DNA of 64,000 nucleotides from Onchocerca volvulus (taxonomy: Eukaryota; Nematoda; Chromadorea; Rhabditida; Onchocercidae). Positions 23,492-36,374 of the stretch are shown in pieces. The stretch spans positions 9,575,560-9,639,559 of the forward strand of contig HG738140.1 of NCBI GenBank assembly GCA_000499405.2, read 5' to 3'. A model generated the notes under the pieces. The model did not search any database, was not told where the DNA came from, and saw nothing but the letters and a program-made list of their open reading frames with translations. The translations under genes were made by a program, and so were the position numbers. The number at the start of each line of letters is the position of its first letter. The first letter of the stretch is position 1.

Positions 23492-26400
23492 CTACGAACA
23501 GATAAGTAAACAAAATTATTCTTTCATTTTATTATTAACTTGTTAGAACTAATTAGTTATTATAACTACTCAATCAAACATTTCACTAATAAATAATCAA
23601 TTATTTTATTATTCATGTGAAAAGCAGAGGAAAAATGCAAACTTATTAAACAGAAGAACATGTCTGTTTGTTCATTTACTTACTGATCTTATTGCATTTG
23701 GAATTGATATGAAATGAATGTGAGAGTAGAATTTAACTTCTTGGCAGTGATACTTCCAGCCAAAATAAACATTCCCTTCTAGAACACCTTACTGAATTCC
23801 ATATGTTCAATTGAATTCGACAAAATCGAACTGTTACCATGCGCTAATGAATTCAAATCAAACACCAAGTAGTTCGTATGAATCAATTGAACTAGAAATA
23901 CGAGTATTCCTCTTTAAGTATATGCTAAATAAAATTTTTTGTTTCATCATTAAGGAAGTCTAACTGCAATAACTCAAAGTTCGAATCGAAAAGAGAAAAC
24001 TTTGACGAATTATTTGTTTGCATTTAATAAATTAAAAATTCAACGGGAAGTATGCAGCGACTTTGAATTATTCGATAAGAATTAATACAAAGGAAATTTA
24101 TGTGTTGAAAAATCAATGTTAGGAATATAAGAAATTAGATTCCAATTATTATTAAAAAGTGAAAACTTTGTTCAGTACTTTGAACACATCGTTTTTACCT
24201 CTCAATTTAGATTTAATTCTTATACTTTCTTTAAAAACAAATAATTTGAAGAGTTCAAAATAAATGAAAATATAAGCCTGATTAATATATCTTTATCAAA
24301 AACCAAGCACATCTGATATCTTCCTCGTCAAATTAAGTAGTTAAATTCATCCACACGAATCGTAGGAAAATAAAAGTTAACAATAATTCAAACTTCCTGA
24401 CAAGTAACTCGACGATCAATTCCCCATCCATTAAGTACAAAAAATTGAAACAATGAAAGAGACATAGAAGCACTTACATAAGCTGTATAAAACGACACTA
24501 AAACTATCAACTAATCATTGGAAATGCAGAAAATTAATAGAATCGAAGCAGTAGTAAATCATTGTACGAAAGCTGCTCACATTTCCCAAATGACTTTGAA
24601 TTCTTTGCGAAATACTAACAACAACCACTACTACTATGACGGTGAAATGCTGCGAAACGACATTTAGGAAAAAAGCACCGTCTGAAACACTGAGTGATGA
24701 TAATATCAAATCTGTTCTCCTTACACCCATCCTTGCCATGATGTTATCAGTGTGAAATTTTCAAATGCTTCGCCGCTATCACTGAATAATCTTCGCAGTT
24801 ATTTTATATTTCTTATGAACCATAGAAACTAGAAAGCACTGGATTCAGAAATGCAATAATAGAAAATTAAGCCTGGGCACTTCTTCAGCAGAGTGTGACA
24901 TGGAAAAATGTATTTAAGAATTAGGAACGAAAGATTTTAGATAACTCTGAACATTACGACATTGCTGTATTGATGTTAAACTCTCCAATAATTAATGTAG
25001 GAAAGGACTCCTTTCATTTAATTCCTTCATTCAAATTCAAAGAAGTGACATTGCTAGCTGCAATTAGTTAAGAACTTTTGGTCAAATACTTAATATAAAT
25101 TAGACATAATGCTGCGTCCCAAATAATTATCTATAATATATAAAAGATTATTTCCCATACAGTTTCCAGTTGTAGGAAATAAAGAAAAAGACCATTTTCA
25201 ACAGTTTACAAAAAAAAATTTTTTTTTCTTTCTAAGAAAATTCTAACTAATCCTTTTTCTTTCATTTTTAGTATTTTCTAAAAATGAATTGTTCAAATTT
25301 CTACAAATCTATATTTTCGAAAAGCAATATAATGAGCATTGAAAGTAAAATACAAACAGGAAAGATTGCTTCCGTCTTATATCCCTTGTAAAAGTCAATG
25401 ATACATGAATTGTGATTTCAAGATTTGTTTACTTTCATGTCTCTTATAAATACATAAATTTCAAAAATAATTTTCACTGAGTTCAAGATTTGAAATTTAT
25501 GTAATTCTTAAAACAATATTAAATATGTAATAAAATTACCTCATATAATGATAACACATCAGTCTAGTGATTAATTTCTCAATCTTTATTATTGTGGGCC
25601 ATGGAACAGTTATTAGTAGCATGAGAAGAGCAGCACCTGCCCATTACCGTAATAATAATGATAATAAGTGATATTATCATAGGGTATACACCATTATTCT
25701 CCATCCCCTTCTTCCCTATCACTCTCTGTTCTACCGATTAACAAAACCCAATTGGAAAGAATACAATAATCTAGTCGGCAATGATTTCTCTATTAATTCT
25801 AATGCCGTTTCACACATGTTTCAACTAATTTGCTCTTTCGCCAATCCTAGATTAATTCAAATCTCGAGATTAATGTGAATTAAGTTTAAGTGATTCCCAA
25901 ATTATTACAAACTAATTTTTTGTTTATGATTTTACTATACTTTTTTGAAATCATTATTAGAGAAATAAAATGTTTTAAAAGAGACTTGATTTAAATTACC
26001 AATTAATTTTACTCATTTCAATTCATGGGACTATTCAAATTCATTTCCAGCTAAAAAGCTAATAAAGATATTTTGAGTGCCGACCCATTTCCACTAATCC
26101 CAGCTGGATGAGATACAAACCAGATCATCTTCCGATCCACGCATAGAGATCATGATTACCCAAGTAACAATAAGCCATCATTCATCCTCCATTTTTTGAT
26201 TACTTCTTCTGGAACTAGCTGAGCCCATAATCAAATAAATGGCGGATGATATATGTCAAAGATATATGTCACATGCTTTCCAAATTTTTTTATTTTTCCT
26301 TAAAACTTATTTATATGGATGAAAATTTGATGAAATGACGATGAGATTTAATCCAATTTTTGGATTAAACCTTACTTACTATCAGCTTTAATCCAAAAAA

Positions 26401-29400
26401 AAAAGAAAAAAAGAAAAAAAAATGAAACAAACAAAATAAAAGTTCCATCAAGCGGCATTAGATTAGAAAAGGAATCAAGCAATACAGTATTTCTTCAGGG
26501 AGTGAAATATCATCCATCGAACTGAATAGATCCAGTAGAAATAGAAGAAAGAATGAAATGTAACAACAGGATTCAGAATTCAGTGCTCTGAGACAAGATT
26601 CTGAAATCCGAAATATAACTTAGAGGATTCTTCTATACCATATCTTACACACTTCTAAATAAAAATATGATAGATGGTTGCATCATGAATGTTTGCTAAT
26701 AAATAAATAAAAACAAAGAAGCAAATAATATACAGAGAATGACACAAGAAGGTTCATTCCTTTCTGGTTATGCTGCTGTTTCCTGAAGCGTAAAAATCGG
26801 TTAAATGATGCATCAAAACTAATCTTCTCCATCACATACAGAAATATAATATATGTATTAATCAATCATCAGCACTCGTAACAACTAAACAGAAATGCGT
26901 ATGTCCTGAATAAACGAATCAATGAACAATATTTCAAGTTCGCATTAATAATTCGATGATTAATACAAGAAAAATTTCCATTCAAATGGTGCGATATTTC
27001 AAATTGATGAAACATGTAAACAATTTTTAATTTTCCATACAAAATAATCATTTGTCAACGATTAATTGATTATACGATTTAAGCGGAATTACATATAAGA
27101 AGCCGGAAACTGCATTCCAGATGTATTCTTTGATAATTTTCAGATACAAATCCCTTAAAGAATTGCAAAAGCATACCACATTGCTAGTAGCATGTCAGGT
27201 TGCATCTTCGTTTACATGCTTCTATGAATCTACATTTGTCTATAGTCAAAAATAAACAACAGTAGAATTAATAAATGAATGAATAAATGAAATTAATAAG
27301 TAAACATCAAAGAAACCATTCAACTTAATAAAATTCATTCAAAAAATTATTGAATGTTTTTTATTCCCTTCCTAAATACAAAAATTTAGAGTACAGACAG
27401 TAAGACTAGAAAGAACCAGTATCTAAAGTAGTTCAATGTCAATAAAAGTAAAGCCGCACAAGTTACTTATTGTATTGGAAAAATAAAATTGAAGATCAAA
27501 AACATAATGTATAGATACACTAGGCCAGATGATATTCTCAAAAGTGTCTTATCTTTTGCAAACAAATTGATTCCCATTCTACTATCATTAATCATTAACA
27601 ATCACTACAATTTCTTTCGACCTTTTTTCATAAATTCTTTAAAAAGAGCAGTTTTGTGTACGCAATTGAACAGATAAATGATCGATAGCTACAAAGCTAT
27701 GCAAAAAAATAAAAAAATTAGTGAAATGTTGCATAATTAGATGTAACGCAGATTCTGAACTAATCTACTACAATACATATACATAGTTAAGGTTAATAGA
27801 AACAATTAAAATTCTCTTATCGACTAATTTTCTCTTGAAAATTTATGAAAACAAATCTTAGATACATAAAAGCAAATATATGACATTTAAGAGAGTACAT
27901 AACATGATTAACTAAACAAACTCCTTTATAAAACCGATTCAACTTAAATAAGCCTAATAAAAAGACGACCTTTTCGAAAAGGTAAAAAATCTTTTGATAA
28001 AGGAATGATAGACAACTGTGAGCGGATAGTAAATAAAGAGAGAAGTGCCTCCATACGCCATTAACTTAATATATACATCTGCTAATGAACAAACTAAATG
28101 AGGGTTGATTAAAACACGATTTTTCAAAGACACATAATCCGTGGAAAAAAATCCAAACCAAAGTTTAGAGAAGAAGGATCACATAAGATATAATATTTTC
28201 ATTGAAGAAAATGGAATACTAGAAAATTTTTGACTAGAAAATCTTTTTACTTCCCGCTGGAAAGTCGCAAGGAGGAATAATTCTTTTTTATTTGAATAAA
28301 AACGTGATAAAGAAAAATAAAAAAACAGTACTACTCCTATTTGATATATGTGGTGTTGCCCTTTGAATAAACAATGAACAATGTTAATTGAAGCCGTTAA
28401 AAAAAAGCAATCAATAATTGTTATAATCCGACTTATTTCTTGTCGATGATTCCTATTCATTTAAGAATGAGTTTTAAGACATTAAAGAGAAATTTTTTGC
28501 AAATGTACATAAATGAGTGATCATGTATGCCCAAATTTATATATTAGATAATACTGTAATGTTCGACTTTTTTTCATCCTTCCGTTTTTCTGCTGTCTTG
28601 CTATAAATACATCGCAATTCAATTCTCATTACAGTTTAATCAGTATTTTACACTGCAAGACGAATCTTGTTATGATTATTTACAATCTTTTTACATCTAG
28701 CAGTTTTCATCTAAGGAAATTCAATTTCTAATAGCAACCGCCAAATTGAAGAATAACTTCAAATTCTCTTCTGAATTTTCCTCCTCTTTGTTCTCAATTA
28801 AATAAAGCACAAAGTATCAATGTTTTTAAAAGACTGATGCATAGTAGCAGAAATTTAACGACATGTCAGAGATTTTCAGTAATACGGTGCATCTGTGACC
28901 TCAGAATAAGACGTCAATTACCATTAGTGAACAGTCACAGTATCTGAAGTAAACTACTTCCTAATTTTATTATTAGCACTGAACAATTAGACTGCTTGGC
29001 AACTAACATTCTGAAACCAGCATCTTCAAAACGTGATTCACTACAAAAAAAAAAATCATGTTTTGAAGATACTGGTATCAGAATATGAAGTGTAAAAATA
29101 AAAAATAGAAAAGAGAGATTTCAAATTAGTGAAACAATAAAACCGCATACCATAAGAAATAAAAAGTTCTGAGTCCTAAATCTAATTTTGCTAAGAAAAG
29201 AAAAACTTACAGATAAATTCATCCCTAATATTATTAATATTAATTCCAATTAGGAAACTATTTTGAAATGACAAAATGATGATGAAAGAATCAAAATGAT
29301 ATTAGTTAAGCAAAAATGTCACGGATCGAAATGAAAATTGGTTCATTGACTATTAGGGTTTTCGCTCACGGCCAAGACCGAAGCAATTAAGAAGCATAAA

Positions 29401-31090
29401 TTCTAGTCTAGAACATTTGGTGGCCATTTCACATTTTGCACATGGTAACATTGATGATAATCTCCTCTTTTTCTCTTCTTGTCTTTCCCTTTATCTTTTT
29501 CTTTTCTCCATATGTCGGCTTATTGTCTACTCCGATTATTTTTCGAAAAGTAATAATGCATGCGAACACTGCGAATGGTAAAACGTTAAAGCGGGAAATA
29601 ATGATAAGAATGATAAGGAGAACATTGAAGGGATTATTGTGTTAATGAGAATACAGACAATGATGGGAAGGAGTGATAATGATAATGAGGAAATGATTAT
29701 AGCGATGGAAATAACGATTATAAAATAGAATTCTACAATGTAAATCAGACCAGTAGCATAAAACTGCGACACGAAGAGCGACGACACGCGGACATTTAAA
29801 GAAATAAAAGCCATCGCGGCAAATGCAGCAAAACTATTCCGAGTAGACAACTACTACTCAAATACAAACACACGCACATACATACATACATACATACACA
29901 TACACATACAGAGACAGATACGTACAAAATGCGGGCAGTTGGTGACATACACGCGATGCATGTCGCTAAAAAAGTACTTGAGGTGAGCGAGTTTGGTCTT
30001 TGTATGCATTAGTAAGAGATGCAGTCAGTCGGTTATCGATAAGTACCAATGTGATCACTTTATCACTGTCATCGCCGAAATCAGAATGTGGGAGAGAGTT
30101 AAGATAAAAGGAGAGCGCAGAGGCAATGGCACTATCTGTAAATGACAGCAATAAATTAAGAATATTTAAAATTCAACTTTCAAAAGTAGCAAAAGGAAAG
30201 CTGTTTCTTTTTTTATTTCAAAAATATGTTGGGCCTCAATGAAAATGAAAGAGAATCATCATTACCATAGTCATTTCAACTCATAATAATTTTAAACATA
30301 AAATGATGAAGTCGACTCTACCCATGGGAATTAGTGCAACTCACCTATGAGAGAAAATTACTTAGATGAAGCGAAAAATGGGGAATTCATTCGGAAAATG
30401 ATTAAGGCAATAGATCATTGCAATTCTAAAAATTAAATTGATGAAAAAAGAAAAAGATTAAATTACAAGGTGTGGAAGTTGAAAAGAACAATTATATTAA
30501 TTATCTAAACGGTTAAAATTGAACTGCATTGTAACAATTTTATAACTGAAATTTTTACTGCGTTAATTAATTGCTACTCGAAATAAGCCCTAAACTCTCA
30601 ATTTTCCAACCAAAGAATTCTTTGGTTTCAATACTTTTATGCAAAAGATTCACAATAAATAGATGTTTTTCATTCTCTACTCGCAAAACAGCTCATAAAT
30701 TTACTCACCTCATAGAAAAAAAAAAAGAAAAATTAGAGCGACTGAATTCTCTCACCGGCTGTTTTAAAGAAATACACAAATGCTGCATGTAAAAAGTTTA
30801 GAAAGAAAAATGGATGGGAAGGGAAATAAGAACTAAAATTCTTTTCATAGTGGATGGATACGGATCACCTGCATGGCATTTCTATTTGCATAAGGGATTA
30901 ATCAATCAGGTGGGATGAAAGATAGGTACTGAATAAAAAGAAGACCAGCAGTTCGCAACATAATAATAATAGTAATAATAATAATAATAAAGTACACACA
31001 ATATGAGTAGTTAAAAGGTATAGGAAAGAAGAGCCACCTAAAGGTCACTAATTAATTTTCTTAAACACTTCAATTGCAATATCTTGTCAG
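23409..31090. other. AT-rich non-coding stretch
   Basis: No conserved gene recognised. It includes a 10-bp inverted repeat (26347-26369), a hairpin with 31-base arms (29008-29084), two groups of TGATAA motifs (29601-29684), a somewhat GC-richer patch (29750-30150) with a CATA microsatellite (29877-29910), and a TAA trinucleotide run near 30960-30990. Confidence 0.6.
29008..29084. repeat. Inverted repeat, 31-base arms, 15-base loop
   Basis: The left arm 29008-29038 and right arm 29054-29084 are reverse complements at 28 of 31 positions; a further position becomes a G-U pair in either transcript. The loop is A-rich. Its size fits a microRNA precursor or a small foldback element; no known microRNA seed was recognised. 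Confidence 0.85.
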
Positions 31091-31098
31091 ATTTTCAG
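31091..31098 (+). promoter_or_regulatory. Splice-acceptor-like site ahead of a small ORF
   Basis: ATTTTCAG ends 63 bases before the ATG at 31162. In nematodes such a site can accept a trans-spliced leader or close a 5' UTR intron. The sequence between it and the ATG has stops in the ORF's frame, so it would be untranslated. Confidence 0.35.
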
Positions 31099-31161
31099 TA
31101 CTTATCTTCCATTTTCTATATGTTTGTATATATATATATCATCCTGATATAACTTAGAGAA

Positions 31162-31410
31162 ATGACGTTATCGAGAAAACATAGAATGGCGTTGAGTAAA
31201 TGTTACATGCACATATATTTATTAATGATTGTCACGGCATTAGAAAGAGGTCACTCAAATAACAATGATCACAAAAAAATTGATTTGCTAATATCAAAAA
31301 TAGAAGCCGAGAAAAAAGATGAATCATTTTACGAAGTATATAGTTATTTTAAATTATTAAAACATATGATTAATGATGCGATTTTATCAGTGATAAATCG
31401 ATTTAAATGA
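31162..31410 (+). CDS. Candidate small secreted protein, 82 aa, intronless
   Basis: Unrecognised protein. An N-terminal basic start (MTLSRKHR) with a second ATG at residue 9 leads into a hydrophobic stretch (CYMHIYLLMIVTALERGHS) that looks like a signal peptide, followed by an Asn/Lys-rich, helix-forming region (DLLISKIEAEKKDESFYEVY; KLLKHMINDAILSVI). There are no cysteines after the signal-like segment and no known domain. Codons are mixed rather than low complexity. An acceptor-like site lies at 31091-31098, a TATATATATA stretch at about 31128-31138 and AATAAA 20 bases past the stop. It could instead be a chance frame in AT-rich DNA; homologues in related worms would settle it. Confidence 0.38.
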   Translation: MTLSRKHRMALSKCYMHIYLLMIVTALERGHSNNNDHKKIDLLISKIEAEKKDESFYEVYSYFKLLKHMINDAILSVINRFK

Positions 31411-31429
31411 ATATAAACAATGATAGAGA

Positions 31430-31435
31430 AATAAA
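31430..31435 (+). terminator. Candidate poly(A) signal after the 82-aa ORF
   Basis: AATAAA 20 bases downstream of the TGA at 31408-31410. The hexamer is common in AT-rich DNA, so it is supporting evidence only. Confidence 0.35.
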
Positions 31436-32033
31436 TGCATAACAAAATTTATTCGTTATCATCAAAAAAAAATCTTAAAACACCGACTTCTTACAACCAT
31501 CCCCGCTCACCCCCCTCATAGCATACTTCCAACATTTTCAAAAAATGCGAAATTTATGATAGATTAGAAATGAACAATAACTGTTTGACAAAAAGGCTTT
31601 AGTATCCTCAGTAATGATCTCCTGTTGCGAATTGCCTAATTTAATATAAAGGATGCAGATTGAATGGTTTAAAATAGTGAGGAAGAAAGTAGAATTCCTG
31701 TCCCCATGCTATTTAGTCCAATTTGATTATGGCACATCCCTCGTCAGACTGTAAAGTCTTTTGCAATAAAAGACTGAGTTGTATTGGTAAAATACCATCC
31801 CTCAGAAGTTAGCAATCCCCTGAAACTGTAATGAAAAAAGAAAAAGATGAAATCTGCAAAAAAAAAAAAAGAAAAATCTTCATATCATTCAACTCTCTCT
31901 CTCATCTGCGAATGATCTATCATTCGCCCCAATCTATCAGTGATTGTTAAGAAGTCTTCGTTGTTTTGCCTCTCTTCTTAATTCTTCCCTTGCGATCTCG
32001 CAATAATCTTGGAAGCAGTGGTTTTTTTTTTAG

Positions 32034-32219
32034 TTGCCGCCACCGGATGAGGAAGCCGTTCTCAGAGGTCATCGTAATCACCACTTCATTACTATATCAT
32101 CAATTATTTCCTCTTCATGTGGACAAGATTCTTTCCCATTCCCTCTCGCGTCTCTATCTTCGGTCATCGATACTTCTTCCTATCGTCCTACCTCCCTTAA
32201 ACAACATTCAAAAGCATAA
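32034..32219 (+). CDS. Candidate terminal exon, 61 codons
   Basis: A strong acceptor (a run of T then AG at 32032-32033) is followed by an open frame LPPPDEEAVLRGHRNHHF, then a Ser-rich segment, ending SLKQHSKA before TAA. AATAAA lies at 32245-32250. The composition is richer in GC than its surroundings. A second plus frame (31966-32253) is open across the same stretch, so the frame is not certain and no upstream exon was identified. Function unknown. Confidence 0.22.
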   Translation: MPPPDEEAVLRGHRNHHFITISSIISSSCGQDSFPFPLASLSSVIDTSSYRPTSLKQHSKA

Positions 32220-34584
32220 AAGAGGCACAACGGGAGGAAAAGATAATAAATAGAACTAGTTGATGATTCAAGTGGCTATTACTGTGTAATAGCCTGAGGT
32301 CACAACTCTCCACTTTATTTCCTACTGGGTCAAATATACCACTAAAAACATTACTCACTCATGTGTGATACCTACCTGCACATGGTTAATGTCACTTATC
32401 ATATATAAATTGAAACGGTCACAACGGTCAAGTAAAAACAATTTCGAATGAATGAATCGGATTGTGAATCCTTAATTGCAAAAAGAAAGCCAAACCAGTC
32501 ATAGTGCAAACTTGATTTCAATTTGATCTAAAACTGAAATCGATGTTTGAACCAAAATTACATTCGAAATAACTTGAGATATCCATTCAGCAGCATTTGC
32601 TTTGTCACTCATGAATATGTTGCGAAAAATGGTGAACTAAATGATATAATTAACTATAACCGATAATGGGACACAACTGTCACCAAAATTGGTCACATTA
32701 AGTGTCAACATTTAACTGAAACAGTATATTATTTCTGTTTTCTATTCTGTCACTAAATGCATGTGTGTATATGCGTGTACTCAAGTATGCACACACATAC
32801 ACACATTTTACCAAGTTTCCAAAGCAACCTATGCATTTTCTTCTCATATGTTTGCCCCCTGGAAAGACGATGAATCCTTAACACATATGCATGGATAATA
32901 AATCAAACGGAACGATACGAAGGCTCTCAAAATCATCTTTAAAAAACTAATTATAAGAAAGAAATGAATGAGTGACGCAAAAAAAAACATCCACTTCTGT
33001 GCAACATTTAAACCATTTATTTTTCTATTTTGGATTCAAAGTGAGAGTTTAATTTATAAGTACCATCGCAACGAAAATATCTTTTATTAAGGATGGATGC
33101 AGAATAAACGCTTGAAGAGTGCAAAACGCAATTTCAACTTAAATCATATTTTAGCGTAACATTTCCTCACCTTTTATAGATATTATATATTGCTGCTACT
33201 TTTTCCTATTATTTATGGAATAAAAAAGTTACGACAGCTTTCATATGAGTAGGACTAATCTAATTTAATAAGCAAAAAAAAAAAAACAAAAAAACAAAAC
33301 AAAACAAACGAACAAAAAGAGATCATCAATTAGGGATGAATTATTTAGTTAGTGACAGAGGTTGTTATAATATTGGTGAATTTAGTAATTAGTGGGAAAG
33401 GATGATGAAAGCAATAAGCTGCAAGAAATTTATAAATCAACCAGTGGTGTTGATGAGACGACTTTTTAAACAAGTGGTATAATCCTTCTGCGTTGCGTAA
33501 TTGTCATTATCTGAGTAATAGCAATCATCACATCTAATGTTATTTAAAAGCAGTGTGAATTCCCCGATTGTAGCAACATCCATCACACCTGAAATAGTTA
33601 TTTTTTTTCTTTTCTAAATATAGTATAAAAGGTGGGAACTTACATATTCAATATTCCCAACAAGAGGTTTTTAGGTCTATATAAATAGCTAAATTATAAA
33701 AAAAAAAGACAAGACTGTTCGCGCAACATCAGGTCCGAAAATATGACAAACTTAATATGTTTTCATGCTCCAAGATTCCAATCAACTTATCACATTCTAA
33801 GTATTAATCGAAAATTAAGTAATTCTGAAGCCAAATGATAGAGCAAATAATGATTCAATTAATAACATAGCAATAATTAATAAAGCAATAATACAAATAA
33901 AACGAGGGCAAAAAAAATATTTCTCAAAAATAATTTATATATATTTTCACATATGTATAATGTAAGACACCTAAATAAATACAACATACATGCCTCTAAA
34001 AAATTTTACAATTTTCATTTAGCCATTAAAAGACTTTTTCTTCTCCATGAATATATCAAAAATTTTTTGTCCTCTTTTTCTGTTCTCAAAGTCTAATAGA
34101 GAAAGTAAAGTGCATTTTTGATTAAGTAAAACAGTTAAAATTTCTTAAAAATAATCTGCAAAATTCAGAAACATTTGGAATGGAATGAATAAGACAAGAA
34201 AATAAGTAACATCTTTCTCTTTTTTTCGGAGAGAAATAAGGAATGAAGGTGATTTGGAGGAAAATATAATTACAGGAAAACAAAAGACAATCGATCTAAA
34301 TTACATCAGCCACAGGTTCAACAGTAATTCCTACAATTTTCGTACCTTTCTGTATGTATCTACTTTATTTTAGCGTTTACCTTTACTCATTTGCTTTTCA
34401 GAGTGCAAGAAAGCGGAAAATAAAAAGAGAATTTAAACTGAGAAGTGACAGAATCATCGAGCTCGCAAATTACTGAGTTTGTACCAACTAAATTAGCATG
34501 AACATTGAGTTCCTACACTTTTTTTCGCTAAAATATATTATATTTGTCCTCTGTTGCCTTCAACTTCTATCTCAATTGCTTTTT

Positions 34585-34711
34585 ACGTGCATTTCCTCCT
34601 ATCTTCATTCATTGATTACGTGCAGTTCTTATTTTCATTTCTTGATTACGTGCAGTCCCTCATATCTTCATTCATTGATTACGTGCAATTCCTCCTGTCT
34701 TCAGTCGTTGA
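34585..34711. repeat. Four-copy ~33-bp minisatellite
   Basis: Copies begin with ACGTGC at 34585, 34618, 34648 and 34681 (spacings 33, 30, 33) and mostly end in CATTGATT. All spacings are multiples of three, so two plus frames stay open across the array. Confidence 0.9.
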
Positions 34712-35002
34712 CTCAATTATTAATATTTCGATAAAAGATAAACTGATAGAAATATTGAATTGGATTAATATCTGTGCAGAATTAGATAAGCAAAATAAGT
34801 TGTAATTAGGGCAGAATAATTTGAGCAGAAAAGTTTAATTTCATTATGTTAAGAGCCAATAAAAACAATAAGTCAGCAAGTTCTGATGGGCAAATTTATA
34901 AAAATTTCCAAAGGATGGGTTTTGTTTCTGATAACGAAAAGAGAAATGTAATTTTAATCGACAACGTATGTAGAGTAATGTTACAGTTATTTTAAACTCT
35001 GA

Positions 35003-35845
35003 AATATTCTTCAAATTCACAAAGCCTCCAAACTTATCAAATTTTTGGAATATTTCAATCGATGTAGTGAACCATGAAGAAAATGGAGCTTATCAGTGTC
35101 ACGAATATTGCCGACTTTCATTCGGATTAGATCTATTATGACAACTAGAAAGAGTGGATAGATGGACAATACTACTATTTCATCCATTCTCATTATTAAA
35201 TATTGTGATATTTAATCAAAGAGGAAAGAAAAGATAAAGACAAAGAACGAAAATGACAGTTGACAAAGTTTGTTCAATCATCTAAAAGAAATAGTGACTC
35301 TCTTCCGCTGATAAAGACCTTAACAGTATCTATCAGTGAATGTTATGACTAATGCAAGTTAATATATCACAATTTGATTATGATAATTTATAACGGAGTA
35401 TTCATAAATAAAACAAGGCGTTCTTTAAAGAACTTTGAAGATGGAGAGTGTGTCAATCTTCTTTTTCAAGAAATTGCAAGATTTTCATTAAATATGTCAT
35501 GGTGATAAGCTAGGCCAAACTATATTTTAGTCTGAATTTAAATAAAGATGAAATTGGTTACTTCATTCTGATATGAAATTAGCTTGCTCTAGGGAGAAGT
35601 AAGAGCGAAACGACTACGCAAAATTGAGTGTCGTCTATCCCAAAAGCCTTGGCGGCATGCCTATGAAGATGAATAATGGCCGCTCCAAGCAATGAATGAC
35701 TCTTTGTTGTCATAGCACAATTAATTAAAATGTAATCTCACAATTTTTTAAATTGGAATATTCTTCAGATCCACAAAGCCTCCATACTTCTCAAGTTTTT
35801 CAAATATTTTAATTCATGTAGTGAACTGTGAAGATAATGAAACTT
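35003..35845. repeat. Pair of diverged ~88-bp direct repeats
   Basis: 35003-35091 and 35757-35845 share AATATTCTTC, CACAAAGCCTCCA and ATGTAGTGAAC in the same order and spacing, with scattered differences. Flanks resemble each other weakly. This suggests an old duplicated or dispersed element. Confidence 0.8.
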
Positions 35846-36310
35846 TAAAATACTACAAATCTGTTTATGTCGTAAATTTCGATTGATCGACAACTTATTG
35901 GAATTTAACTGTTATTACTCTTAGCATTTCCAGCTACTCTATGTCCCTTCCTCTCTCGAACTTCTCATCTAAAATAACGATTTATATGGCATGCTTCTTA
36001 AGATACTTTTAACAAAATATTTCTATTACTATAAAAACCAGTTTTTTCTTTTTTTTTTTTTACATTATTGGCATTAAAGCATTCCGATAATGGAGAGAAA
36101 AATCACCGTGAATTTAGATTAAAGAGAAAAATTTATGTTTAAATTACTAAAACCAGAAAATTGGGAAAGATCTTTCAAGTAGAAATAGATTTTTGGTGAT
36201 TATCAGAAAAGAGAATGAAAACTTTTTTCTGAAAGCTTAACTATATTATCAGTGATGATCATCGGAACTCACAACTATACATTGAAATGATGCGAAATAA
36301 GAAAATAAAA

Positions 36311-36374
36311 AGCAAAAGTTTTCTTTAAGCTTAACTTATAACAGCAAAAGTTTTCTTTAAGCTTAACTTACAAC
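36311..36374. repeat. Two-copy 32-bp tandem duplication
   Basis: AGCAAAAGTTTTCTTTAAGC begins each copy (36311 and 36343). The copies differ at one base (TTATAAC against TTACAAC). Confidence 0.95.

Noticed and set aside
23256..23513. Long Glu-Arg repeat frame
   Set aside because: Produced by the CT microsatellite; only the short acidic part after an internal ATG was kept as a candidate exon.
23985..23993. GTTCGAATC, similar to a tRNA B box
   Set aside because: No A box, acceptor stem or cloverleaf can be formed around it.
26155..26165. ATTACCCAAGT resembling part of the nematode spliced leader SL1
   Set aside because: Only 11 bases match. The GGTTTA start and the donor-containing SL RNA body are absent, as is 5S sequence.
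31740..31800. Short self-similar segment considered as an RNA gene
   Set aside because: No stable extended pairing or known RNA motif could be found.
34585..34711. Possible CRISPR array
   Set aside because: The repeated unit has no constant repeat with unique spacers; it is a tandem minisatellite in a eukaryotic genome.
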